Virus record (IMG/VR): IMGVR_UViG_3300009169_000018
Span: 1 to 64,000 of that record
DNA length: 64,000 nucleotides
Source of the DNA: a virus
Strand: one strand, 5' to 3'
The notes below the pieces were generated by a model. It saw only the letters and a program-made list of their open reading frames with translations, was not told the origin of the DNA and did no database searches. Each line of letters starts with the position of its first letter. The stretch's first letter is position 1. Positions 36,348-45,024 of this stretch are shown here, piece after piece. A program made the position numbers and the translations under genes.

Positions 36348-36592
36348 GCGACAACAAGACAGAACTATTGAAAGAGACACTCAGCCTGTTTAACATGTTG
36401 GGTGTCATTCCCGGTCAGGGAGCAGACGGCAAACTCATGAGTAAGATCATGGACGAGCTATCAGGCGATGCGCCGCCGAGAGTCACATTCACCATGCCGC
36501 GTGGACGCTGCCCTTGTTGTGGCGCACCAGACCTCATGAATTGCGACTGTAATCCAGACGACCAATTGGCGGCATTCGAAGCGCGAAAGTAA
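36344..36592 (+). CDS. Small zinc-ribbon-like protein (82 aa)
   Basis: Helical first half, then GRCPCCGAPDLMNCDCNPDD, which offers four or five Cys ligands. Overlaps gp59. Confidence 0.6.
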   Translation: MSDNKTELLKETLSLFNMLGVIPGQGADGKLMSKIMDELSGDAPPRVTFTMPRGRCPCCGAPDLMNCDCNPDDQLAAFEARK

Positions 36593-37203
36593 TGAACGGC
36601 TACGAAGTATTCTGCACCTATCAGGCTATCAAGCTGCACTTCACCACCGACACCTATTGCTTCTTCAAGTACAATGGTAAGGTAGCAACGAAACCCGCAG
36701 GCTTTGAGAAGCGCAAGGACAAGTATATGTTCCACCGGCTCGCTCGCAATCTACGCGACGAGGAAGTGGTGGGATTCTTTGTTTCCAACTTCCTCATGAA
36801 GCAGAAGGCGTGGACGCAGGATTTCCTTGAACCGGAAGCGAAGGAAACGTATCTTGCATGGCGCAAGAAAATAGACTCGCTCTCTTACACGTTCGATCAG
36901 GACATGACTAAGATCATTGAGGAAATGGACAAGCGCGACATGGGAATCGGCGCGATGTTCAAGCCACCGGCAGACGGATCGTATCCTCTAATCTGGACGA
37001 TGATGAATCAGGGTGACATTGAGTTCGAAACCATGGTCATCCTGCACGGCATGACCGGCGTACTCGACTTGTGGGATGCGAAGTATAATTCGGATTTCAT
37101 CTACGAGAAGACTTCTAAGCTCATACGCAAGTATGAACCTTTCTTGGGACTGGACGTACCCAAGTTCAAAAAGATCGTCCAAAAGCACTTGACTACATGT
37201 TGA
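36592..37203 (+). CDS. 59: DNA helicase loader gp59
   Basis: 203 aa, near the T4 gp59 length (217). YNGKVATKPAGFEKRKDKYMFHRLARNL...VGFFVSNFLMKQKAWTQDF follows gp59 closely: KRRDKYFF and FISNLVANQDAW in T4. It loads the gp41 replicative helicase on gp32-coated ssDNA at forks. It sits directly before gp32, as in T4-type genomes. Confidence 0.85.
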   Translation: MNGYEVFCTYQAIKLHFTTDTYCFFKYNGKVATKPAGFEKRKDKYMFHRLARNLRDEEVVGFFVSNFLMKQKAWTQDFLEPEAKETYLAWRKKIDSLSYTFDQDMTKIIEEMDKRDMGIGAMFKPPADGSYPLIWTMMNQGDIEFETMVILHGMTGVLDLWDAKYNSDFIYEKTSKLIRKYEPFLGLDVPKFKKIVQKHLTTC

Positions 37204-37223
37204 AAATCGTGGTATACTAAATA
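37189..37223 (+). promoter_or_regulatory. Promoter region of gp32: sigma70-like plus late box
   Basis: -35 TTGACT (37189-37194), 18-base spacer, -10 TATACT (37213-37218), overlapping CTAAATA (37217-37223). This would allow both early/middle and late expression of gp32. Confidence 0.6.
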
Positions 37224-37286
37224 CCATATATTATGAATACTGTGGATAAGCTTAATACATCAATACTCCTATAAGGAAATACGCAA

Positions 37287-38186
37287 ATGGCATTAGATTT
37301 CAAATCTCTCAAAAAGTCCTCTGGACTCACCGAAAAACTCACCAAGGCAATCGAAGACAAGAACAAGGGTTCTTTCGCCAAGGATGACGAGCGGTTCTGG
37401 CAACCCGAAGTAGACAAGGCAGGAAACGGTTACGCAATCGTTCGCTTGCTCGACGCTCCCGCAGTGGACGGCGAAGATGGTCTTCCGTGGGTACAGGTGT
37501 TCAACCATGGCTTCCAAGGTGGAGCGGGTTGGTACATCGAAAACTGCCCAACGACTGTGGGTGGCAAGTGTCCTGCTTGCGAACACAATAACAAACTCTG
37601 GAACTCCGGTATCGAATCCAACAAGGATATCGTCCGTAAGCAGAAGCGTCGGCTCACCTACATTTCGAACATCCTTGTCGTAGCTGACAAGAATCGTCCG
37701 GAAAACGAAGGTAAGGTCTTCCTCTGGAAGTACGGTAAGAAGATCTTCGACAAGATTCAGGAAAAGCTGACTCCTCAGTTCGAAGACGAAACGGCAGTGA
37801 ATCCGTTCGACTTCTGGAAGGGTGCTGACCTCAAGATCAAGATCCGCAACGTGGAAGGCTATCGTAACTACGATAAGTCCGAATTCGCTGACGCGGCTCC
37901 GGTCTACGAAGAGGACAAGAAGATCGAAGCACTCTGGAAGAGCGCACACTCCCTCAAGCAGTTCGTTGCTCCGAAGGAATTCAAGACCTACGATGAACTG
38001 AGCGAGAAGCTCAATCGTGCCTTGGGTGCCGGTGGTGCGGTCGCGGCTCGCGCAGCCAAGATCGAAGACGACTCTGCACCGTGGCAGGAGCCGAAGGCAG
38101 CAGAGGCTCGCGCTCCACGCGCAACAGCCGAAGCGGTCAGTGTCGATGACGACATGGATTACTTCAACAAGCTCGCGCAAGAGTAA
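37287..38186 (+). CDS. 32: Single-stranded DNA-binding protein gp32
   Basis: 299 aa (T4 301). N-terminal basic stretch for cooperativity, OB-fold core with WQPEVDKAGNGYAIVRLLDAP, a Cys/His zinc site around CPTTVGGKCPACEHN, KLWKYGKKIFDKI, and an acidic C-terminal tail (VSVDDDMDYFNKLAQE) for partner proteins. TAAGGA lies upstream. It coats ssDNA and organises replication, recombination and repair. Confidence 0.95.
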   Translation: MALDFKSLKKSSGLTEKLTKAIEDKNKGSFAKDDERFWQPEVDKAGNGYAIVRLLDAPAVDGEDGLPWVQVFNHGFQGGAGWYIENCPTTVGGKCPACEHNNKLWNSGIESNKDIVRKQKRRLTYISNILVVADKNRPENEGKVFLWKYGKKIFDKIQEKLTPQFEDETAVNPFDFWKGADLKIKIRNVEGYRNYDKSEFADAAPVYEEDKKIEALWKSAHSLKQFVAPKEFKTYDELSEKLNRALGAGGAVAARAAKIEDDSAPWQEPKAAEARAPRATAEAVSVDDDMDYFNKLAQE

Positions 38187-38216
38187 GTCCTAACCTGCGA
38201 AAGCGGGAACATGGCA

Positions 38217-38243
38217 GGGGAGGCAGGGATGCCTCCCCTTTTT
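38217..38243 (+). terminator. Intrinsic terminator after gp32
   Basis: GGGGAGGCA/TGCCTCCCC stem with GGGA loop and TTTTT. Confidence 0.9.
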
Positions 38244-38252
38244 ATTTGCGTC

Positions 38253-38259
38253 CTAAATA
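38253..38259 (+). promoter_or_regulatory. Late promoter box CTAAATA
   Basis: Just 12 bases before the gp4 ATG, so the transcript would be nearly leaderless if this box is used. Confidence 0.4.
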
Positions 38260-38264
38260 AGTGC

Positions 38265-38687
38265 ATGGCATACTCTGGACGCTTTACACCGCAGAACCCG
38301 CAGAAGTACCTCGGCAATCCGACAGGCATCATCTACCGCAGCCTGTGGGAGCGTCGAGTCATGGTCTATTGTGACACCACTCCGGAAGTCCTAGAATGGT
38401 CTTCGGAAGAGATTGTGATTCCCTACGTGTCGCCTCTGGACAATCGGGTTCATAGGTACTTCCCCGACTTCTTCGTAAGAACTAAGACGGGCGCGACTAT
38501 CATGGAAGTGAAGCCGCACGCCCAATCCGTACAGCCCAAACCGGGAGCCAAGCGCACCCGCCGCTATCTACGGGAAGTCATGACGTTCGGGGTGAATGAA
38601 GCCAAGTGGAAAGCAGCCACGGAATACTGCCTAGATAGGGGATGGAAGTTCAAAGTCATCACCGAGAAGGACTTGGGGATTAAGTAA
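38265..38687 (+). CDS. 4: Head completion protein gp4
   Basis: 140 aa. MAYSGRFTPQNPQKYLGNPTGIIYRSLWERRVMVYCD...VLEWSSEEIVIPY...HRYFPDFFV...MEVKPH aligns with T4 gp4 (MAYSGKWVPKN..., YFMDIW, IEIKPK). The D...ExK arrangement is of the TnsA/PD-(D/E)XK nuclease fold. It finishes DNA-filled heads before tail joining. No good ribosome site is seen. Confidence 0.85.
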   Translation: MAYSGRFTPQNPQKYLGNPTGIIYRSLWERRVMVYCDTTPEVLEWSSEEIVIPYVSPLDNRVHRYFPDFFVRTKTGATIMEVKPHAQSVQPKPGAKRTRRYLREVMTFGVNEAKWKAATEYCLDRGWKFKVITEKDLGIK

Positions 38688-39235
38688 TGGCAGCATCAGT
38701 ATGGGAACGCCTGCGTCAGCAGATGAAGACAGCCGGAATCGCTCCTCGGACGGTAGCGGCGCGTCAGTGGTATGGAGCGGTCATCAATCGCGTCAAGATT
38801 CCCACTAATCGGTCTAATATTCTTAATGATCCCCGAAAAGCGACAGCACACGCTTTGATCGGACGGATGTACTGCTATCACTATATTCCCAAATATGAAG
38901 ACACATTACCAGTATGGGATCAGTTTCCCCTTGTTTTGCCTATGGAAATTTACCCTGATGGATTCCTCGGATTGAATTTGCACTATTTGGACCCCTTCAA
39001 CCGGCTCGCCCTGTTGGAACTCCTGCACGATTTCATCACTAACACTAAATACAACGATTCGACTCGCTTTAAGTTGTCTTACAGTGTTCTCAATGGTATC
39101 AAGAAGTACGATATCATGCGACCTTGCATCAAGCGATACCTGTTGGAATACATGGAGTCGCCCATGATCTACGTCGAGCCGGATCAGTGGGAACTAGCTT
39201 GCCTGCTCCCATTCGAACGGTTCCACCACAACTAA
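38687..39235 (+). CDS. T4-superfamily structural-region protein (182 aa)
   Basis: Overlaps gp4. YIPKYEDTLPVWDQFPLVLPMEIYPDGFLGLNLHYLDPFNRLALLELLHDF is a strongly conserved sequence in T4-like phages next to gp4 and baseplate genes. I do not recall a proven function and leave it unnamed. Confidence 0.7.
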   Translation: MAASVWERLRQQMKTAGIAPRTVAARQWYGAVINRVKIPTNRSNILNDPRKATAHALIGRMYCYHYIPKYEDTLPVWDQFPLVLPMEIYPDGFLGLNLHYLDPFNRLALLELLHDFITNTKYNDSTRFKLSYSVLNGIKKYDIMRPCIKRYLLEYMESPMIYVEPDQWELACLLPFERFHHN

Positions 39236-39244
39236 GGTACGCCC

Positions 39245-39982
39245 ATGTTTCCAGATGCATTCCTCGCCCATCACGCCCTCCACTTCGACTTTTCCAAGGC
39301 GGCAAAGTTTGGAGTTCTAATCTTTCAGCCATCGGGGTTGATCGCAGGCGGTCTATTGGGTGGTCTGATCGGACAGACCGCAGCCACCCGCTTCGCAATG
39401 AAACCACTCAATACGGCAGGCTTGGCATTCCAGTGCGAACAGGCTTCTCTTCCCGGCTACAGCCTCAACACGGTAGACCAGAAAATCTATGGTGCGCCGT
39501 GGAGTATCGCAGCCCAATCCGGAGACTATCCTCCACTGGAACTGACGTTCATCAGCGCAGGCGACCTATGGGAGCGCAAGTTCTTTGAGGACTGGATGGA
39601 GTTCATTGTACCAAAGGGTACAAAGCGTTCTGCGATTGATTCGTTTGTGGGCAACTTCACTGAGCAATTGGTCAATGCTAGTGGCACCCGCCGCGCAGCA
39701 GGCTCGGCAACCTACCGCAACGAGTACATTTCTACCATTCAGGTTATTCAGTTTCACGATACAGGGATCCCATCTGCTCGTTACACATTTGAAGAAGCCT
39801 ATCCAGTCTCTATTGCTCCCACACCTCTCAGTTGGGGTGATGATAGCATCAATCGTGTTAACGTCACTTTCAAATACACGAATTGGGGTCGCGAATCTAA
39901 TGTCGCCAGAACAATCTATGATCAATTTACTGCTCGCACAGGGGTAGTTATCGCGCCGGATCCTGCATTCGGTCCATTGTAA
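39245..39982 (+). CDS. Baseplate tail-tube initiator, gp54-like
   Basis: 245 aa. Tube-protein fold: SARYTFEEAYPVSIAPTPLSWGDDSINRVNVTFKYTNW near the end is the gp19/gp54 signature. Longer than gp19 (163 aa), with a glycine-rich insertion, so the initiator gp54 is more likely than the tube subunit. It nucleates tail-tube growth on the baseplate hub. Confidence 0.65.
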   Translation: MFPDAFLAHHALHFDFSKAAKFGVLIFQPSGLIAGGLLGGLIGQTAATRFAMKPLNTAGLAFQCEQASLPGYSLNTVDQKIYGAPWSIAAQSGDYPPLELTFISAGDLWERKFFEDWMEFIVPKGTKRSAIDSFVGNFTEQLVNASGTRRAAGSATYRNEYISTIQVIQFHDTGIPSARYTFEEAYPVSIAPTPLSWGDDSINRVNVTFKYTNWGRESNVARTIYDQFTARTGVVIAPDPAFGPL

Positions 39983-39997
39983 TATAAGGTGAAAAAT

Positions 39998-40723
39998 ATG
40001 GCATTGCCAAAGATTGAATACTCGGTTTATGAATTCTATGTCAAGAGCTTTGACCGCAAGCTGAAGTTCCGCCCATTTCTTGTCAAGGAAGAGAAAGTTC
40101 TCCTCATGGCAAAGGAATCGAAGGATCCAGAATCCATCAAGCTCGCAATCAAGCAGATCATTCAGAACTGCGCATTGGAAGAGTTCGATGTGGAAACGAT
40201 TCCAATGTTCGACGTTGAAATGATCTTCCTCAAGCTTCGCGCCAAGAGCGTAGGTGAGTCCGTCAAACTGGTCTTCAACTGCAAGAATGAGGTTGAAGAA
40301 GGTAAGCCATGTGACACTAATACGGATTATGTGTTGGATCTGGAAAAGGTTCAATACGAGAGTCTGGAAGGTCATGATCCAAAGATCATGATTACAGACA
40401 AGATCGGCATCAAGCTCAAGTATCCAACCCTCAAGTCTCTGGTGAATCTAGACTTTGAGGGCGACGAATTCACTACGTTCGTGGCAACCCTGCTTGCGAA
40501 CATTGAGTACATCTTCGATGATGTGTCTGTGTACAAGCCAGACGACACCAGTAAGGAAGATGTATCCGAATTCCTGTTGAACCTCAAGCCGGAACACCTG
40601 ATGCAAATTCGGGAGTTCTTTGAGTCTTCTCCCAAGGTCATTCTTGAAGACACTGTTACCTGTAAGAAGTGTGGATTTGTCCACAAACTGCATACGGAGA
40701 ACCTACTCGATTTTTTTATTTGA
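39998..40723 (+). CDS. Baseplate hub assembly protein, gp26/gp51-like (short form)
   Basis: 242 aa from ATG 39998 (AAGGTG upstream). LPKIEYSVYEFYVKSFDRKLKFRPFLVKEEKVLLMAKESKD is the conserved start of the T4 baseplate family. The C terminus has a CKKCGF zinc-knuckle-like pair. It ends ...LLDFFI-stop right after a run of seven Ts, at which a -1 shift would extend it (next entry). Confidence 0.8.
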   Translation: MALPKIEYSVYEFYVKSFDRKLKFRPFLVKEEKVLLMAKESKDPESIKLAIKQIIQNCALEEFDVETIPMFDVEMIFLKLRAKSVGESVKLVFNCKNEVEEGKPCDTNTDYVLDLEKVQYESLEGHDPKIMITDKIGIKLKYPTLKSLVNLDFEGDEFTTFVATLLANIEYIFDDVSVYKPDDTSKEDVSEFLLNLKPEHLMQIREFFESSPKVILEDTVTCKKCGFVHKLHTENLLDFFI

Positions 40724-40914
40724 CCTTTGGACATGATAGCCTTGAGAATTTTCTGCGCACTATTTGGGCAATGGTGCAGCATCATAAGTGGGATTATGAT
40801 GCGATTATGAATATGGTTGCGTGGGAACGACAGGTTTTCACGATGATGACTATGGTTTACTTGAAGGAAGAGAACGAACGAATCAAACTGGAACAGCAGA
40901 CTAGAAGACGCTAA
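40711..40914 (+). CDS. -1 frame extension of the hub assembly protein
   Basis: The T TTT TTT heptamer (40711-40717) precedes the upstream stop. A -1 slip gives ...DFFYLTFGHDSLENFLRTIWAMVQHHKWDYDAIMNMVAWERQVFTMM...RRR. This helical module (LMQHHK-like, then WERxVY) is conserved in gp51/tail-assembly relatives. No separate start with a ribosome site exists, so a fused frameshift product, similar in logic to lambda gpG-T, is the best reading. Unproven. Confidence 0.6.
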   Translation, partial: FFYLTFGHDSLENFLRTIWAMVQHHKWDYDAIMNMVAWERQVFTMMTMVYLKEENERIKLEQQTRRR

Positions 40915-43172
40915 TGACAACCAATGCAAACCAAGTCCTATTACTGATTCAAAATCTGCCTGCCGAAGAGCAGAGCACTTTGATGAATGCCATGCGTATG
41001 TTGGAAGTCAACGCGCAGGATGAACAGTATTTCACCAACGTTACCAAGGCAATGCAGGCTGCGGGGTGGAACCCTGCCAAGCGTGCGACGGCGGGTGTCA
41101 AGGCTGCGTTGCGCAACAGGATGGAAACCACGAAGGGTATCAATTCTCGTAAGACAGCAAGAATGATGCGTCTGTTCGGTATGCGCAAGTCGGCTGACTT
41201 CATGGACCGGTGGTTCACCAGTTCACCCAAGAAAAAGCTAAAGCCAATCAAGCTTCCAGCACAGACAAGATCCGGTGCTAGCAGTGGGTCATCCTCCACC
41301 GCAATGTCGAGCATCAAGACTCAGCTAAACGAGATTCAGATTCGGGTAATGGATATCGCTGACGATATCACCGATATCAAGACCCTACTCATGCCGAAGT
41401 TCTTCAATGCGAAGGGGCAGAAGGGAACCAAGGATGCCGGTAGTAATGAAGCGGGGATGTACAATCCACTCGCCCCTTCCGGAAGACAGTACAACAAGAT
41501 TGATGATCGTACCGGAGAACTGCGCGGAGCCACCGGAAAGAATTTCAAGAACTCGGCTGAAATGAGAGTTGCCCTTGAAACGGCTAAACTCGTTCTCAAG
41601 ATCAAGCAAAAGGATGACGCTAAGGTAGAACTCAAAAAGAAGTATGCATTCAAAGAAGAGTTGGAAACCTACGGCAAAGAGGATTCTGTAGAAGCACTGC
41701 GCGTCCATCTTGACGAACGCCTCGACAAGATTGAGGGTATGTTTGAAAAGAGAGGTGGTCTGTTCGAAGCAATCACCAGTGCCATAGGATCGGTACTAAC
41801 ATCAATTACCGCGCTTCTGACACCGTTCCTCAACACAATCAAGAACATCTTCGGTGAGGTCATGAAGATCGGCAGATGGGCAATGCAGTTCGGCAGGCTT
41901 ATCGGCAAGGGTCTGTATGGTCTTGTGCGCGGAATCTTCCACTCCGTCAGGCTGCTCAAGTATCTGATGAACCCTGTCGGTATGGCAGCAATGATGGCAG
42001 GAGCAGTCGTCACCGGTCTAGGCATGTTCTTTGATATGGGTATGAAGGCAGCAGCAAACAAGGCAATTGACGGTCTTGTGGGTGATGTAAGCAAGAAAAT
42101 TGCAAAGGATCAGGCACAGTTTCCGGACCACCCATACAGCGAAGACCAGAAGTACATGCAGTACAAGAAGGCTTTGGAATTGGGAGACAAGCAGGCGGCG
42201 GCTCGCGGACCTGAATATGTCTCTTATCAGAAGCAGCGTCTATTGACCAGTCCAAATCTGTCCGAAGAAGAACGAAAGTACGTCACGCGATACTACGAAG
42301 AGAAAGACGGCAACGTTGCCGGATTCCTTGACCAGCTTGCGGCAGAAGATGGTCAGTACGAGGAATATGGTCACGGCTCATTCCCCATCGGTGAGTCTGG
42401 CGCACCTTCTGCACCGGCTGAAGGTGGAACCGGCGCACTTACGACCAACGTTCCGATTCCCGCAGGCATGTCCAAGAAACAGTGGGAAGTGTACCGCAAT
42501 ACCATTGGCTCCATTGAATCGGGTGGTGATTACAAGGCTGTCGGCGGTTCGAATGATCATTACGATGGTAAGTATCAAATGGGTAAGGATGCAAAGACGG
42601 ACGCGGCTAGAGTGTTAGGCATTCCAGATCCCGGTCATACGCCAGAAGCGCGGGAGGCGTTCCGCAACAATCCTGAACTACAGGAGAGAATGTTCGCGGC
42701 TTATACACAAGCCAATCACGGCTACATGCAGAACAATCCAAAATATCGCTCTATGACAAAGAATCAGCAGATTGAAACCTTGGGATATGCTCACAATCAG
42801 GGACATGGTGGAGCGAAGAATTGGCTCAACACAGGTGAGGTTGGTGAGGATGGATTCCATACGAAAGGAACCAAATACTCCGAGGCTCTAGCCAAGAACC
42901 TCAAGAGTGTTCCGGATGAAGAGGTCTTGATGGCTCAGAACCTAAGTCCTGCTACCACCATTCCCGGCGATAGCTTCGACAAGGAAGCCAGACAACATCA
43001 GTCCGGTGGTAAGGGTGATCAGGGTGTGACTGTGGTTAACGCACCAACCGTGAACAACGTCAACAATAACACCGTGGGTAAGCGTCCTGCTCCAAAGGCT
43101 GATGTTCTGGCTCAAGACAAGTCTCTGGTTCGCACAATCGGTCAAGATGCACAACATCCAGTGTACGCCTAA
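40914..43172 (+). CDS. Tape measure protein with lytic transglycosylase-like domain
   Basis: 752 aa, occupying the gp29 position between the hub-assembly gene and gp48. Long helical N-terminal half, hydrophobic helices around residues 290-375, and a C-terminal domain GSIESGGDYKAVGGSNDHYDGKYQMGKDAKTDAARVLG...NNPELQERMFAAYTQANHG that has the catalytic-Glu ESGG pattern of lysozyme-like transglycosylases. It measures tail length, and the domain would cut peptidoglycan during entry. Overlaps the preceding stop (TAATG). Confidence 0.75.
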   Translation: MTTNANQVLLLIQNLPAEEQSTLMNAMRMLEVNAQDEQYFTNVTKAMQAAGWNPAKRATAGVKAALRNRMETTKGINSRKTARMMRLFGMRKSADFMDRWFTSSPKKKLKPIKLPAQTRSGASSGSSSTAMSSIKTQLNEIQIRVMDIADDITDIKTLLMPKFFNAKGQKGTKDAGSNEAGMYNPLAPSGRQYNKIDDRTGELRGATGKNFKNSAEMRVALETAKLVLKIKQKDDAKVELKKKYAFKEELETYGKEDSVEALRVHLDERLDKIEGMFEKRGGLFEAITSAIGSVLTSITALLTPFLNTIKNIFGEVMKIGRWAMQFGRLIGKGLYGLVRGIFHSVRLLKYLMNPVGMAAMMAGAVVTGLGMFFDMGMKAAANKAIDGLVGDVSKKIAKDQAQFPDHPYSEDQKYMQYKKALELGDKQAAARGPEYVSYQKQRLLTSPNLSEEERKYVTRYYEEKDGNVAGFLDQLAAEDGQYEEYGHGSFPIGESGAPSAPAEGGTGALTTNVPIPAGMSKKQWEVYRNTIGSIESGGDYKAVGGSNDHYDGKYQMGKDAKTDAARVLGIPDPGHTPEAREAFRNNPELQERMFAAYTQANHGYMQNNPKYRSMTKNQQIETLGYAHNQGHGGAKNWLNTGEVGEDGFHTKGTKYSEALAKNLKSVPDEEVLMAQNLSPATTIPGDSFDKEARQHQSGGKGDQGVTVVNAPTVNNVNNNTVGKRPAPKADVLAQDKSLVRTIGQDAQHPVYA

Positions 43173-43175
43173 ATA
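43169..43175 (+). promoter_or_regulatory. Late promoter box CTAAATA
   Basis: 31 bases before the gp48 ATG, overlapping the tape-measure stop. Confidence 0.55.
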
Positions 43176-43199
43176 ATCAACCAACTAACGAGAACTAGA

Positions 43200-44333
43200 A
43201 TGAGCTTTATCGACAACGTAAAAAAGACCGTAGGACAGGTTGGTGATGTTATCAAGGAAACCTATGGTCCGCTCTCACCATTGGATAGTGGTCCCAATAC
43301 CAATACCATTTGGCGTTACCCTCTTGATGTAGGTAACAGTCAGAGGTACCCACACACCGTCGAATTTCAGACATGGATTCCCGACCAGATTTCGATTGCA
43401 GACCTAGGCATCGGCAACAGTGGAGCAACCGTAGGTGGAGTCTTCGGAAGTGCTTTGGATTTGGGTAAGAGCGTAGCCAAGAAATTACCCGGTGGATTGG
43501 GTGAATCATTCACTGATTCTAGCGGATTGGAAGAAATCAATGTCACCGCAAGACGCATGGTGGATCCAACTGAACCACAGATGAAGGTCAATCAGAATCA
43601 GATGTACAACGACCGAGCATCCGACTGGACGCGCCGCGCTACCCCATCTGACCTGATCGCGATGTACATGCCTGCCGGTGGGTGGATGGATCGTATATCC
43701 AACCAGTACGCACAACAGTCCATGACCTCGGCTATGGGTACGGCAGGATTTGTTCTGGAAGCCGGAAGTGGTCTTCTGGATGCCTATCGTGATAGTGGCG
43801 GCAAGATCCCTTGGGGTAAAGCCATGGACATGATCAAGGGTCCAGAAGGCATGGAAATCATCGGCAAAATGTCTTCTATGGCAGGAATGGATGCCGGTAT
43901 CATGACGGATGCCGGATTGAATGCCTTGGGATATGCGCTCAATCCTCAGTTCGAAATGCTATACTCTGGCACGGATCTGCGTGAGTTCCAATTCGAATTC
44001 ACCATGACCCCTCGTTCGCAGAAGGAAGCCGAAACGATTCGCATGATCATCAAGAAGTTCAAGTACCATGCATCCCCGGCATATGTCTCGGGTCAGGGTC
44101 GCTACATCGTTCCACCTTCCTACTTCGACATTACGTTCAACTTCAACGGCGCACGTTCCAGATGGTTGCCTCAGATTTCGACCTGTGTGTTGAAGTCCTT
44201 TGACGTTGATTACACCGGAGGATTGGATCAGTGGTCTACGCACGCGGACGGTTCGCCAATTCAAGTCAAGATGGTCATGGTATTCGCAGAACTGGAAATG
44301 ATGCACAAGACGCTCCGTAGAAAGGGTTACTAA
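43200..44333 (+). CDS. 48: Baseplate tail-tube cap gp48-like
   Basis: 377 aa. IWRYPLDVGNSQRYPHTVEF near the N terminus and FEFTMTPRSQKEAETIRMIIKKFKYH...YFDITFNFNGA...LPQISTCVLKSFDVDYTGG...VFAELEMM at the C terminus are typical of gp48-type caps. It joins the baseplate hub to the tail tube. Immediately before gp53. Confidence 0.75.
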   Translation: MSFIDNVKKTVGQVGDVIKETYGPLSPLDSGPNTNTIWRYPLDVGNSQRYPHTVEFQTWIPDQISIADLGIGNSGATVGGVFGSALDLGKSVAKKLPGGLGESFTDSSGLEEINVTARRMVDPTEPQMKVNQNQMYNDRASDWTRRATPSDLIAMYMPAGGWMDRISNQYAQQSMTSAMGTAGFVLEAGSGLLDAYRDSGGKIPWGKAMDMIKGPEGMEIIGKMSSMAGMDAGIMTDAGLNALGYALNPQFEMLYSGTDLREFQFEFTMTPRSQKEAETIRMIIKKFKYHASPAYVSGQGRYIVPPSYFDITFNFNGARSRWLPQISTCVLKSFDVDYTGGLDQWSTHADGSPIQVKMVMVFAELEMMHKTLRRKGY

Positions 44334-44334
44334 G

Positions 44335-45024
44335 ATGAGTTACTTTCAACAGATCCCTCGGGTAGTCTACCCCTCACTCACGGATGCCGTGGGAGAGAAT
44401 ACGGCAGTCATCCTCACTAATATCTTGACACGCTCTGCTTTCTTGCAGGAGGTTGTCGGAAACATATCCCTTTTCTACGATTATCAAGTCAAGGATGGGG
44501 AAACGGCTGAAATCATTGCCGACAAGCTTTACGGGGATGTGAACCGCGCATGGATCGTTCTTCTGTTCAACCAGATCAACAATGCGTTCTATGAGTTCCC
44601 ATTGGTCACAGAACAACTCCACAACTTCATTGAATCCAAGTATGGACAAACCATTGCACAGTCTCAGATCACGGTACATCACTATGAGACTAAGGTAACT
44701 CGCACGGTTCTATACAACGGGGTAGTGCAGTCTCTCAGTGAAGAGATTTTCACCATCAGTGAACAGCAACAGAATGATGACTCCGGAATGGCAGAGACTC
44801 GCCCAAATCTCCCAACCCTAGGCACCGATATCGACGGCGACTCTTTCACAGAAAGCTTCGGATCTGGCATCACGGTCACGACAAAGTATGTGTATCATGC
44901 TGTCTCTAACTACGATTATGAGCTACTAGAGAACGAGAAGCGTCGTTCTATCAAGCTACTGGATGCCGCATTCGTGGGTAATGTTGAGAGTGAATTGAGG
45001 AAGTTGATGCGCGATGGAAACTGA
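44335..45024 (+). CDS. 53: Baseplate wedge protein gp53
   Basis: 229 aa. LysM-like core: DGETAEIIADKLYGDVNRAWIVLLFNQINNAFYEFPL, then SKYG, and C-terminal YDYELLENEKRRSIKLLDAAFV...ELRKLM as in T4 gp53 (YYWVLLMCNDN, YEAAVLENEKLRQIKII). It joins neighbouring wedges around the hub. Confidence 0.8.
   Translation: MSYFQQIPRVVYPSLTDAVGENTAVILTNILTRSAFLQEVVGNISLFYDYQVKDGETAEIIADKLYGDVNRAWIVLLFNQINNAFYEFPLVTEQLHNFIESKYGQTIAQSQITVHHYETKVTRTVLYNGVVQSLSEEIFTISEQQQNDDSGMAETRPNLPTLGTDIDGDSFTESFGSGITVTTKYVYHAVSNYDYELLENEKRRSIKLLDAAFVGNVESELRKLMRDGN

Noticed and set aside
37293-38180. Minus-strand frame across gp32
   Set aside because: Complete antisense overlap with the clearly identified gp32; no recognisable protein.
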